From NCBI RefSeq assembly GCF_015689175.1, contig NZ_CP065047.1, positions 62,001-126,000 of the forward strand: 64,000 nt of DNA, in the 5' to 3' direction. A model generated the notes under the pieces. The model saw only the letters and a program-made list of their open reading frames with translations. It was not told the DNA's origin and made no database searches. Below are positions 48,897 to 57,089 of this stretch, in pieces (positions within the stretch are counted from its first letter, which is position 1; each line of letters starts with the position of its first letter). Source of the DNA: Mycobacterium kubicae (GTDB lineage Bacteria; Actinomycetota; Actinomycetes; Mycobacteriales; Mycobacteriaceae). Made by a program: the position numbers and the translations under genes.

Positions 48897-50006
48897 GTGA
48901 ACGCTTGCAACGAGGCTGTGCAGCAGTTGTTCACGCCGCTGACAGTGCGATCATTGACCGTTGCCAACCGCTTTGTGATGGCGCCGATGACGCGGATGGC
49001 TTCGCCGAACGGAGTTCCCGGCCCCGACGTCGCCGCCTACTATCGGCGCCGAGCCGAGGGCGGTGTCGGTCTGATCATCACCGAGGGTATCCGCCTGCCC
49101 CACCCCTCGGCCGGGTGGCCGACAACGATTTCAAGCATCGCGGGGGCCGACGCCCTGGCAGGGTGGCAGAGGGTCACCGACGCCGTCCATACCCAGGGGG
49201 GCGCCATCGCCGCGCAACTTTGGCATCAGGGGTCTGAACGACTGGGCGGCGACGATAGCGGCGCCCTCAGCCCGTCGGGTCTCGACACCAACGGCCAACC
49301 CAAGGGCCGCGCGCTGGGCACCGACGAGTTGGTCGTGGCCGCACAGTGGTACGCCGACGCGGCACGCAACGCACGCAGCGTCGGTTTCGATGCGGTGGAG
49401 ATACATGGAGCCCACGGCTACTTGCTCGATGAGTTCCTTTGGGAGAAAACCAATCACCGCGTGGACGGTTACGGTGGCTCGCCGACAGCTCGCGCCCGGT
49501 TCCCTGCCGAGGTGGTTGCCGCCGTGCGCGCCGCGGTCGGTCCTGACTACCCGATCATTTTCCGGTTCTCGCAGTGGAAGACCGGTCACTACGACGCGCG
49601 GATCGCTGAAACACCGGACCAGCTATCTGCAGTGCTGAGTCCTCTCGTCGAGGCGGGCGTCGACGTGTTGCACGCCTCGACGCGCCGCCACTACGTCCCG
49701 GGATTTGCTCAATCGGGGTCCATGTTGAGTCTTGCCGGCTGGGCAAAGAAGCTCAAGGGCGTACCGGTGATCGCCGTCGGTTCGGTAGGTCTACAGACCG
49801 AGAATGGTTCCGACACAGCAGGTTCCATGGTCTTGCCGGGCTCGATCGAAACTATGGCACGCCAATTCCGAGATGGCGAGTTCGACCTCATCGCGATCGG
49901 CCGTGCACTACTGGCGGACCCGACGTGGGTGAATCGTCTGCGCGACGGCACCTTGCACGAGTTCGCCGGGTACCACCCCGACGTCGCTCTGGGCGACCTT
50001 CGTTGA
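48897..50006 (+). CDS. NADH:flavin oxidoreductase, OYE family
   Basis: A 369-residue FMN-dependent ene-reductase: LFTPLTVRSLTVANRFVMAPMTRM, GVGLIITEG, EIHGAHGYLLDEFLWEKTNHRVDGYGG with the His pair, and [24 protein letters not shown] second OYE lies at 13.9 kb. AGGAG precedes GTG. A role in reducing a ring C=C or dienone is plausible in the cluster. Confidence 0.92.
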   Translation: MNACNEAVQQLFTPLTVRSLTVANRFVMAPMTRMASPNGVPGPDVAAYYRRRAEGGVGLIITEGIRLPHPSAGWPTTISSIAGADALAGWQRVTDAVHTQGGAIAAQLWHQGSERLGGDDSGALSPSGLDTNGQPKGRALGTDELVVAAQWYADAARNARSVGFDAVEIHGAHGYLLDEFLWEKTNHRVDGYGGSPTARARFPAEVVAAVRAAVGPDYPIIFRFSQWKTGHYDARIAETPDQLSAVLSPLVEAGVDVLHASTRRHYVPGFAQSGSMLSLAGWAKKLKGVPVIAVGSVGLQTENGSDTAGSMVLPGSIETMARQFRDGEFDLIAIGRALLADPTWVNRLRDGTLHEFAGYHPDVALGDLR

Positions 50007-50142
50007 AGTCGAGCAGCCTCGTGTGCTGCCCGTCTCGATCCTCACCCTGCTCACCGTTGAGATCCCCGTAGCATGAACCGCTACCCGACGCTACGTTGGA
50101 GGCCGGCCGCGGTTCACCGACAGCGCACCGACGGGGGCACCC

Positions 50143-50167
50143 AAACCACCTGTGTGCTAGGTGGTTT
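50143..50167. terminator. Bidirectional stem-loop after the OYE gene
   Basis: AAACCACCT, seven-base loop GTGTGCT, AGGTGGTTT: perfect nine-pair stem with A-tract and T-tract at its sides, about 137 bp after the OYE stop. Confidence 0.5.
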
Positions 50168-50278
50168 CGGAGTCGGTGAGTGCCCGACCGATCTGAAGCG
50201 ACACCACCAGCACCTGCCGGTGGCGATCGCAGACGGGTGCGCGGAGATGACGCTGACAGCGTGTTGGTTGACGGAAAC

Positions 50279-50292
50279 TAGAACGCGTTCTA
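50279..50292. promoter_or_regulatory. KstR-type operator
   Basis: TAGAACGCGTTCTA, a perfect 14-bp palindrome, fits the KstR consensus TnnAACnnGTTnnA used by the cholesterol regulon repressor. It lies 56 bp before the next ATG. Confidence 0.7.
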
Positions 50293-50347
50293 ATCTCAGT
50301 CTCAACCACGTGCCAGCTCCGTGGAAAATCGTAAATGCAAGGCGGTC

Positions 50348-51475
50348 ATGTACACACAGCCATTGACGGACGCCATTGCCGAGGCCGAACGTCTGGTCCG
50401 ACAAGCTCCCTTCATCGAGACCGAGGCCGACCTGCTGGAGGGGCTGCAGTATCTGGCGGGCTGCGTTGGGGCGTGCACGCATCTGTCCTTCGACTACGAC
50501 CGCGACCACCGATTCCTGCACTCGGGCACCGGCCCGTTCACCAAAATAGGCCTGGATAACCCGGACACCGTCTACGTCGGCGCCAAGGTGGTGGCGGGCC
50601 ACGAGTACGTCGTCACCGGTACCCGCGGCACCACCACCGACGTCACCTTCCAGTTGCTCGGCGGCCAATACACCGACGAAGTGGTCCCGGTCAGCGAGAC
50701 AGCGTTCGACGACCGCGCACTCGACATTGCCCCCGACGGCACCTTCGAGTGGCGGTTCACCCCGGACACCAACGCGCAGTTGGTGATCCGCGAGGTCTAC
50801 AACGACTGGTCGGCACAGCGGGGCACCTTTGTGATCGCCCGCACCGACACCGCGGGCACCGCGCCGCCGCCGCTGACCAACGAGCTGATCGAAAGGCGTT
50901 GGGCAGTAGCGGGTAAGCAGCTCGTGCAGCGCGTCAAGACCTGGCTGCAGTTCCCCAAGTGGTTCTATGACACCCTGCCGGTCAACACCCTGACCGCGCC
51001 GCGGCTCACCCCGGGCGGGCTGGCGACCCAATACTCCTCGGTCGGGCACTACGACATCACGCCCGACCAGGCGCTCATCCTCACGATGCCGCTCACCGAC
51101 GCGCCTTACGTCGGATTCCAGCTCGGCAGCCTCTGGTACATCTCGCTGGACTACATCAACCACCAGACCTCGCTGAATGGCACGCAGGCACAACCGGATC
51201 CGGACGGCAAGGTCCGTATCGTCGTCGCCGATCAGAATCCCGGCGTCACCAACTGGGCCGAGACGCTCGGGCATCGCAAGGGCTACCTGCAGTTCCGCTG
51301 GCAGCGGGTCTCGCGCGAGCTGACCGGGGCCGACGGCCCGACCCTGGAGGTTGTCGACCTCGCTACCGTGGCGGACAAGCTGCCCTACTACGAGCACAAC
51401 ACGATTTCCGATCACGACTGGCGACAGCGAATCGCGCTGCGTCAGCACCAAATTGGCACCAGAATGGTCGGATAG
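50348..51475 (+). CDS. DUF1214-like conserved protein, probable KstR-regulated
   Basis: A 375-residue protein. No signal peptide is seen. The C-terminal third has PDQALILTMPLTDAPYVGFQLGSLWYISLDYINHQTSLNG and VTNWAETLGHRKGYLQFRWQ, typical of DUF1214 proteins. Length and the KstR box recall Rv3531c in the M. tuberculosis sterol region; homology is from memory and unverified. ATG at 50348 follows AAGGCGG. It is monocistronic and convergent with the hydrolase. Confidence 0.82.
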   Translation: MYTQPLTDAIAEAERLVRQAPFIETEADLLEGLQYLAGCVGACTHLSFDYDRDHRFLHSGTGPFTKIGLDNPDTVYVGAKVVAGHEYVVTGTRGTTTDVTFQLLGGQYTDEVVPVSETAFDDRALDIAPDGTFEWRFTPDTNAQLVIREVYNDWSAQRGTFVIARTDTAGTAPPPLTNELIERRWAVAGKQLVQRVKTWLQFPKWFYDTLPVNTLTAPRLTPGGLATQYSSVGHYDITPDQALILTMPLTDAPYVGFQLGSLWYISLDYINHQTSLNGTQAQPDPDGKVRIVVADQNPGVTNWAETLGHRKGYLQFRWQRVSRELTGADGPTLEVVDLATVADKLPYYEHNTISDHDWRQRIALRQHQIGTRMVG

Positions 51476-51647
51476 CATCCCATACTGGCCACTGCGGCTG
51501 GAGTGCGGCAGTGACGGCGACCTCAGCCCAGTGCGCCGCAAAGCTTTTTGTTGTGGGGCTTCCCATCAGTTCGGCACGCGTGCCGAGTCGGGACGGCGGA
51601 CCGAGCCGGCACGTGATTGTCGGGGGGCACCCGATATGTCACGGCGG

Positions 51648-52550
51648 TCACCGTACTCTGTCCAGCAATTCGAGCACGGCGTCGGCGAGGCCGCGCGGAT
51701 TGCTGGACTGGATGGTGTGGCCGGCATCGGGTATGCGGCGCCACGTTGCGTTGGGTATGTCGGAGGCAAACGCTGCCGCCGCGGCGTCGGAGAGTACTTT
51801 GCTGCGTTCGCCGCGCAGGAGCGTGGTGGGACATCGGATGTGCGCGGCAAGCGCACGCATGTCATCTCCCATCGGCAGTTCGGTTGTGCCGGGGCGGAAT
51901 TGGGAGTCGTCGTACTTGACGGCGAGTCGTCCGTCGTCGGCCCAGCGCAGGTTGGCTGCGAGGCTGTCGCTGGGCACGTCTTCAACTCCGCGGTATGACG
52001 GCCGCGAGGTGATGAAGTCGTTGATCGAGGTGGTCGTTTCGTCCATCAACTCGGGTCCGACGTCGACGATCACCAGTCCCGCCAGTGCGGCGGGGTGGCG
52101 GGCCGCCCACGCTACGGCGCCGATGCCGCCCATGGAGTGGCCGACGGGCACCACGCGTTGCAGGCTGAGTTGCACTACAGCCGCGGCGATGTCGTCAGCA
52201 CAGTATTCGGCGCCGTATCGTCCTGGAGTCCAGTCGCTTTCACCGTGCCCCCGTTGGTCTAGTGCGATGCACCGGGCGTGCTTGCGCAGCAGATTGCCCA
52301 CGACGTCGAAGGTGTGTGCGTGCAGTCCACCGCCGTGCAGAAAGAGCACCGCGACATCGTCGCAGGGGCCTGGCCATTCCAGGTAGTGAATTCGTGCGCC
52401 GTCGGCCGCGGTGAGCAGTCCCTCGGCGGGCAGGACCATGCCTGCGGGATCGACGCCGTGGCGACGGGCGGCGCCGACCATCCGGGCGTGCCGCGTGTCG
52501 AAGGATTCCAGCCGCAGACTCGCAACGGTCGGGGCGAATCGTTGCGTCAT
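51648..52550 (-). CDS. Alpha/beta hydrolase
   Basis: A 300-residue hydrolase of the epoxide-hydrolase/meta-cleavage-type fold. FLHGGGLHAHTFD gives the oxyanion region, GHSMGG the Ser nucleophile, and DAGHTIQSSNPRG the catalytic His. It is related in motif to the Rv0045c-like enzyme at 17.6 kb. Ring-fission hydrolysis or ester cleavage is possible. ATG at 52550 is selected but the Shine-Dalgarno is weak; open frame continues to 52628. Follows the SnoaL gene in the same unit. Confidence 0.85.
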   Translation of the reverse strand: MTQRFAPTVASLRLESFDTRHARMVGAARRHGVDPAGMVLPAEGLLTAADGARIHYLEWPGPCDDVAVLFLHGGGLHAHTFDVVGNLLRKHARCIALDQRGHGESDWTPGRYGAEYCADDIAAAVVQLSLQRVVPVGHSMGGIGAVAWAARHPAALAGLVIVDVGPELMDETTTSINDFITSRPSYRGVEDVPSDSLAANLRWADDGRLAVKYDDSQFRPGTTELPMGDDMRALAAHIRCPTTLLRGERSKVLSDAAAAAFASDIPNATWRRIPDAGHTIQSSNPRGLADAVLELLDRVR

Positions 52551-52641
52551 AGGCAACCAGGTCGGCGACCCACGGCGCCGCCCTCCTCGATCGTGCTCAC
52601 CACGACGTGAAAACCCCAAGATGTACAAGCCGATGGCGCAT

Positions 52642-53082
52642 TTAGTCGGCCCTGATCGATGCTGAAAACGTCATGGTTTCCATGTTCCAGTATCCCCGCA
52701 GGTTGGTGATCAGCCCGGCATCGTCGACGCGGTAGCAGAATACGCCGCGGACCGTTGCCGCTGAACCGTTGGGAAACGTTGTTTCCAGCACGAGGATGTA
52801 GGCGATCTCGGTGGGGCTGCTCGACGGGAACGATTCTTCACACACGACACGGAGCTGGTTCGGGCCGATGTTGTTGTCGTAGACCGCTGCAACTGCATCC
52901 TTCCCGCGCACCCCGGTGCCGTCCGGGTTCGTGAAGGCCTCACCGATGGGATCCTCGACGACCACATCGTCGGCCATCAGGGCCAGCCACCCGTCGCGGT
53001 CGCCGGTTTGCACGCAGCGCCATGAATTCCGCGACGCGACGACCACAGGGGGTGGGTCAGTATCGCTGACGAGGTCGGTCAT
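52642..53082 (-). CDS. SnoaL/ketosteroid-isomerase-like protein
   Basis: A 146-residue NTF2-like fold: SRNSWRCVQTGDRDGWLALMADDVVVEDPIGEAFTNPDGTGVRGKDAV, then TFPNGSAATVRGVFCYRVDDAGLITNLRGYWNMETM. Position of Asp/Tyr residues resembles KSI-like isomerases but catalysis is unproven. Ten bases separate the ATG from the decayed alcohol dehydrogenase upstream. Confidence 0.85.
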   Translation of the reverse strand: MTDLVSDTDPPPVVVASRNSWRCVQTGDRDGWLALMADDVVVEDPIGEAFTNPDGTGVRGKDAVAAVYDNNIGPNQLRVVCEESFPSSSPTEIAYILVLETTFPNGSAATVRGVFCYRVDDAGLITNLRGYWNMETMTFSASIRAD

Positions 53083-53092
53083 AGATGACTAC

Positions 53093-53285
53093 CTATCTAC
53101 CGGTGTAACGGATGACGCCGCGGATGTTGCTGCCCTGCAGCATTGTCCTGGTAGCCGCCATTGATCTGCTCCACCGTGTACTGCCGGGGTGACCCTGTCA
53201 TCGAGGTTGAGGCGACCTGCCACGAGTTCCTCCATGCAGCCCAAGACGAACCGCCCGGTCGGCCTGCCGGTTGGCCTCGTGTGAG
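53093..53285 (-). pseudogene. C-terminal remnant of a zinc-dependent alcohol dehydrogenase
   Basis: Three frames in order give LVAGRLNLDDRVT, then YTVEQINGGYQD, then MLQGSNIRGVIRYTGR followed by TAG. This is the normal ending of NDMA/mycofactocin-type class III-like alcohol dehydrogenases. The bulk of the gene is missing. It lies between operator C and the SnoaL gene. Confidence 0.8.
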
Positions 53286-53340
53286 CGGAAGCGCGCTGAT
53301 GCGGCGAGGTCACGGTGACTCCAACAACTTGGGGGAATAA

Positions 53341-53382
53341 ACTGTTTCCTTTCTAACATGATGATGCTAGAAAGGAAACAGT
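53341..53382. promoter_or_regulatory. Shared cluster operator, site C
   Basis: The strongest copy: perfect 15-bp arms ACTGTTTCCTTTCTA and TAGAAAGGAAACAGT around ACATGATGATGC. The inner CAT/ATG and outer TTTC/GAAA elements match sites A and B. It lies between the minus-strand ADH remnant/SnoaL/hydrolase unit and the plus-strand P450/DapB-like remnant. Confidence 0.75.
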
Positions 53383-53497
53383 CTGTGGTACCAGGTGCGG
53401 GGTCAGGTGGTACCTGCCAGAGAGGAGGGGGGCGTAGGTAAGCACTAGAAGCCGGTCTCCCATGCCGCGCGGGGAAGCGATGCCACCGACTCTGCAG

Positions 53498-53844
53498 TCC
53501 TACGCGACAGCGATATCGCCGAAGCGCCAATCGCCCAGGGGCAGCGCGTGGGGCTGGTCTACAGTTCGGCCAACGTCGACGAGGACGTTCGCGACGGCAC
53601 CGGGGCGCACATTGGTTTCAGGTAATCAAAACGGGACCTACCGCTTCGATGTCGAAGGCGCGCCGAGCATTTCGCAAGAACCAGCGTTCCGCTTGGCTGA
53701 CAGCTCCGGTTGTTATGCCACCGCCGCGGTGTGCCTGTCGACGGGGCTGCGCGCACTGAACGCCGTCCTCGGGGTCAGCGATCTTCCGCCAGGGGTGACC
53801 GCACGTGACCTACCCCTGATCCCCGGGCAGGCACCATCCGCTAA
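53498..53844 (+). pseudogene. Chimeric remnant: P450 fragment joined to DapB-like C-terminus
   Basis: The first part reads VLRDSDIAEAPIAQGQRVG then LVYSSANVDEDV and GTGAHIGF, corresponding to the segment before and at the heme loop of the CYP125-like gene. From 53623 it becomes SGNQNGTYRFDVEGAPSISQE through CLSTGLRALNAVLGVSDLPPG and, after a frameshift, ends GTIR-TAA at 53844, exactly as in the 32.9-34.0 kb gene. A deletion has fused remains of two genes. Confidence 0.88.
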
Positions 53845-53960
53845 AGCCCGTCTGACAGGTAGCCGCACCCATCACCTACACGAGAGGCGCAGACATCGCC
53901 GAGAAGCTTTGCGAGACCACACAGTCCGGGGCGGCTGTCTTCACGCGGCAGCGCTACCGC

Positions 53961-54515
53961 ATGCACGTCCTGGGCACGGACACCGTGCAGGTCGTACACA
54001 GCGTTGGAGGCCTCATCGTCGACCGCGCACTGGTCGGAGTGGACGTCACCGTTGCGACGGCGGACCCTGGCGACCCCCAACCGGTGCACATACTGGGCGC
54101 CCACCACACTGGCAATGAGGAATTCCTGTCCCTCGATCAAAGCTGTTGGCCCACAGCAGCCCTAGTGATCGCCGGGGAGCTATTCGACAGTGATCCCGTG
54201 TCACACGACCTGGTCGATGCTGCCATGCAGGGCGGATGTGTCGACATCGTGTTCTTTGGCGAAGCCCCTCCGGTGACACTGCGACATCCGGTCGAGTCTC
54301 GCGCGTACCGTCTCAGCCGGGCAGCGACCGCGTTCAAGAATTGCGCCCTCGACAGCGCCGGGCATTGCGGCCAGGCGGCTCACGACACGGAAACCTACCT
54401 CGCAATTCGCGGCGGAATGCTACTCCCGCCGCGCGGCGCGGATGAGGTGATCGTCGACCGCGATGCTGATGCCGCACTCGACGAGGCGGACCGGATTGCA
54501 GTGGACGGGGGGTAG
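53961..54515 (+). CDS. Unrecognised protein, possibly lacking its original start
   Basis: A 184-residue open frame with no recognised domain. The frame is open upstream from 53856 and coding-like from TYTRGADIAEKLCETTQSGAAVFTRQRYRMH, but there is no ATG/GTG before 53961; an ATC at 53871 sits where a start might have been lost. The visible protein has VHSVGGLIVDRALVGVDVTVATADPGD and a mixed alpha/beta character. It may be real, 5'-decayed, or a fragment. It follows the chimeric remnant by about 12 bp if read from 53856. Confidence 0.45.
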   Translation: MHVLGTDTVQVVHSVGGLIVDRALVGVDVTVATADPGDPQPVHILGAHHTGNEEFLSLDQSCWPTAALVIAGELFDSDPVSHDLVDAAMQGGCVDIVFFGEAPPVTLRHPVESRAYRLSRAATAFKNCALDSAGHCGQAAHDTETYLAIRGGMLLPPRGADEVIVDRDADAALDEADRIAVDGG

Positions 54516-54570
54516 CGACATCAAGAGAGCCGACCGCCTGGATTCAAGGTTCAAGGAAAAGGAGACGTGA

Positions 54571-54735
54571 ATGTCTTGCTCTCTCTTGGTGATAGGCCGA
54601 GCTTCATACCGGGGGTCGATGGGCGGTGCAAATCCGGTTGCTGAGCGGGGTGGTTCATGGAGCGCAGCAGTGGGGCAGAGGTTGTCCTCGCTGCGGCGTG
54701 CGTCGTTGACGAGAGGATCCTTCGCATGGGGCTAG
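54571..54735 (+). CDS. Short ORF before the thiolase-like gene (doubtful)
   Basis: A 54-codon frame starting at ATG 54571 after a very good ribosome site (AAAAGGAGAC GTGA) and overlapping the thiolase-like start at 54726. Another start, GTG at 54567, gives a 25-codon frame. Neither product is recognised; it could be a leader peptide or the remains of a gene. Confidence 0.25.
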   Translation: MSCSLLVIGRASYRGSMGGANPVAERGGSWSAAVGQRLSSLRRASLTRGSFAWG

Positions 54736-55934
54736 CAGGCCAGGCCGGAATCGTCGGTTTCACCGAATGGTCACCGGAGCGGCTCAGCCAGGCATCGCCG
54801 GCGAATTTCACGTTGGAACAATGGGCCGAACTTGCCGCCGAAGCTATGGATGACGCTGGCTTGCCGGCGGAATTGATCGACGGTTTGGTGACCTCCCATT
54901 TGGAGGAGTCCCAAATCTTCGTGCCCTCGACGATCGCGGAATACCTCGGTGTCGGCGCCCGCTTCGCCGAACTGGTCGACCTCGGCGGTGCTAGCGCGGC
55001 GGCGATGGTGTGGCGTGCTGCTGCGGCCATCGAACTCGGTGTCTGCGACGTCGTGGTGTGCGCGTTGCCCGCCCGCTACACGACACCGACCTCGCCCAAA
55101 AAGCCCAAGCCGAACACCGATGCGCTCTTCTTCGGAGCCTCGAGCAACCAATTCGGTTCCCCGCAAGCGGAATTCGAAATTCCGTACGGCAACCTCGGTC
55201 AAAACGGCCCCTACGGGCAGGTCGCCACCCGCTACGGCGCCGTGTACGGCTATGACGAGCGAGCGATGGCCAAGATCGTCGTGGACCAGCGCGTCAACGC
55301 CAACCACACCGAGGGCGCCATCTGGAAGGACACGCCACTGACCGTCGATGACGTACTGGCCAGTCCGGTGATCGCCGATCCGCTGCACATGCTCGAAATC
55401 GTGATGCCCTGCGTGGGTGGGGCGGCTGTGGTCCTGGCCAACGCCGAGGTGGCCGCACGTGCCCGTAACCGCCCGGTGTGGGTCAAGGGTTTCGGTGAGC
55501 ACGTACCGTTCAAGACACCGACGTATGCTGCGGATCTGTTGCGCACTCCGATCGTCGACGCCGCCGATTGCGCGTTCGCGATGGCCGGACTCGACCGCGG
55601 CGACATGGACATGGTGTCGATTTATGACTGCTACACGATCACCGTGCTCCTCTCGCTGGAGGATGCCGGCTTCTGCCCGAAGGGACAGGGCATGTCGTTC
55701 GTCGCCGATCACGATCTGACCTTTCGAGGTGATTTCCCGCTCAATACCGCGGGCGGTCAGCTTGGATTCGGGCAGGCCGGCCTGGCCGGCGGCATGCACC
55801 ATGTCTCCGATGCGGCCCGCCAGATCATGGGACGCGCCGGTGCGGCACAAGTCGCCGACTGCCACCGCGCGTTCGTGTCGGGTAACGGCGGCATCCTCTC
55901 CGAGCAGACCGCCCTGGTACTGGAAGGCGACTGA
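54726..55934 (+). CDS. Thiolase-like (SCP-x/Ltp type) lipid-transfer protein, candidate aldolase subunit
   Basis: A 402-residue thiolase fold. The first half has LEESQIFVPSTIAEYLGVG and ELVDLGGASAAAMVWRA; the catalytic-Cys position reads Ala (GGAS). Later come YDCYTITVLLSLEDAGFCPKG and GGQLGFGQAGLAGGMHHVSDAARQIMG. Loss of the nucleophilic Cys and a DUF35 partner immediately downstream (3 bp) fit the Ltp2-type side-chain retro-aldolases rather than thiolysis. ATG at 54726 with GAGAGGAT upstream is preferred over 54657. Confidence 0.88.
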   Translation: MGLAGQAGIVGFTEWSPERLSQASPANFTLEQWAELAAEAMDDAGLPAELIDGLVTSHLEESQIFVPSTIAEYLGVGARFAELVDLGGASAAAMVWRAAAAIELGVCDVVVCALPARYTTPTSPKKPKPNTDALFFGASSNQFGSPQAEFEIPYGNLGQNGPYGQVATRYGAVYGYDERAMAKIVVDQRVNANHTEGAIWKDTPLTVDDVLASPVIADPLHMLEIVMPCVGGAAVVLANAEVAARARNRPVWVKGFGEHVPFKTPTYAADLLRTPIVDAADCAFAMAGLDRGDMDMVSIYDCYTITVLLSLEDAGFCPKGQGMSFVADHDLTFRGDFPLNTAGGQLGFGQAGLAGGMHHVSDAARQIMGRAGAAQVADCHRAFVSGNGGILSEQTALVLEGD

Positions 55935-55937
55935 CAC

Positions 55938-56354
55938 ATGAGCACTTTGGAACGCCCCATGCCCGTCAAGACACCAACCACGGCACCGTTCTGGGACGGT
56001 TTGGCGCGACACCGTGTCGTGATCCAGTATTCGCCATCGAGTGACACCTACGTCTTTTACCCACGCGTGCGGGCGCCCCGTACCCTCGCCAATGACCTGC
56101 AGTGGCGCGAGATTTCAGGCATGGGGACGCTGTACAGCTACAGCATTGCCCGCCGGCCGGTGAGCCCGCACTTCGCCGATGCCGTTCCCCATTCGTTGGC
56201 GATCGTCGAGTGGGACGAGGGTCCACGGTTTTCCACCCAGATGGTCAATGTCGACCCCGCTCAGCTGCGGGTCGGGATGCGGGTGCAACCGGTGTTCGTC
56301 GACTACCCCGAGCACGACGTCACGATGCTGCGCTACCAACCCACCCCCGAATGA
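55938..56354 (+). CDS. DUF35 OB-fold protein lacking the zinc-ribbon cysteines
   Basis: A 138-residue DUF35 protein: FWDGLARHRVVIQYSPSSDTYVFYPRVRAP, then GMGTLYSYSIARRPVSPHFADAVPHSLAIVEWDEGPRF. The N-terminal rubredoxin-like CxxC pairs that normally precede the OB fold are replaced by SPSSDTY and RAP with no Cys. OB portion is intact. It probably completes a hetero-oligomer with the thiolase-like protein, as in ChsH2-Ltp2. Confidence 0.9.
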   Translation: MSTLERPMPVKTPTTAPFWDGLARHRVVIQYSPSSDTYVFYPRVRAPRTLANDLQWREISGMGTLYSYSIARRPVSPHFADAVPHSLAIVEWDEGPRFSTQMVNVDPAQLRVGMRVQPVFVDYPEHDVTMLRYQPTPE

Positions 56355-56654
56355 CGCCCCACCAAGAGTTACTTCAAGTACCTTTACGTGCAGAGAATGC
56401 AAACTATGCAGCGCATGTAATAATATGGGATAATGTTCGCGGGCAACATGTTTGGATCCCCGTTCCGAGTGCGGTGCGGCACCGGGGGCTGGCGCGGTGC
56501 CGCGGGGGAGAGGTGTCGGAACACTATTGAGCCCCGCCGCAAGGACACCGGTACTTCAGGGCAGTCAACGCTGGAGTAGCTCTGGGCGCCGCTGAGGGTG
56601 CCTGTGTGCCAGCGCATTTTCCGGATTCGTCGGCACTGAGGAAAGGAATCTGGC
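56355..56654. other. AT-rich intergenic leader before mmpS
   Basis: No gene. 56395-56450 is markedly AT-rich against the rest of the cluster and includes TAATAAT and GGGATAAT, possible -10 elements. Promoter for mmpS-mmpL is inferred; no shared operator seen. Confidence 0.4.
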
Positions 56655-57089
56655 GTGCAGATGGTGAGGCGTATCCGCAACGCCTGGTTGCCGCTGTTAA
56701 TCGCGGTGGTCTTGGTGGTCGGCGGGTTCGCGGTGGCGCGGGTCAAGTCCTTTTTCGCTGCGCACGACACCGGGATCCTGAGCAGCCCGCGACTCGATGA
56801 TTCGAAGCCGTTCAAGCCCAAGGTCGTCAAATACGAGGTCTTCGGCTCGGCCATCCAGGCGAACGTGAACTACTTGGACCTGTCCGCCGACCCTCGGCGG
56901 ATCGATGGCGCGCCGTTGCCGTGGACGCTGGTCTTGAGCACCACCGCACCTTCGGTGTTCCCGAATCTTTCGGCACAAAGTGACGGCACCTTGCTGGGTT
57001 GTCGCATCATCATCGACGACGAAGTCAAAAACGAGAACATCACCCACGGCGTGCACGCCCTGACCTTCTGCTTGGTGAAATCCGCATGA
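56655..57089 (+). CDS. MmpS-family membrane protein
   Basis: A 144-residue MmpS: N-terminal membrane helix ([21 protein letters not shown]) and an extracytoplasmic beta domain ([60 protein letters not shown]). MmpS acts with MmpL in lipid or siderophore export. GTG at 56655 after AAAGGA; ATG at 56661 is an alternative. ATGA overlap with mmpL. Confidence 0.93.
   Translation: MQMVRRIRNAWLPLLIAVVLVVGGFAVARVKSFFAAHDTGILSSPRLDDSKPFKPKVVKYEVFGSAIQANVNYLDLSADPRRIDGAPLPWTLVLSTTAPSVFPNLSAQSDGTLLGCRIIIDDEVKNENITHGVHALTFCLVKSA

Larger units (their letters stand above)
50007..50347. other. Intergenic region with hairpin and KstR-type box
   Basis: No gene seen. It contains the 9-bp stem-loop at 50143-50167 and the KstR-like palindrome at 50279-50292 described separately. 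Confidence 0.6.
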
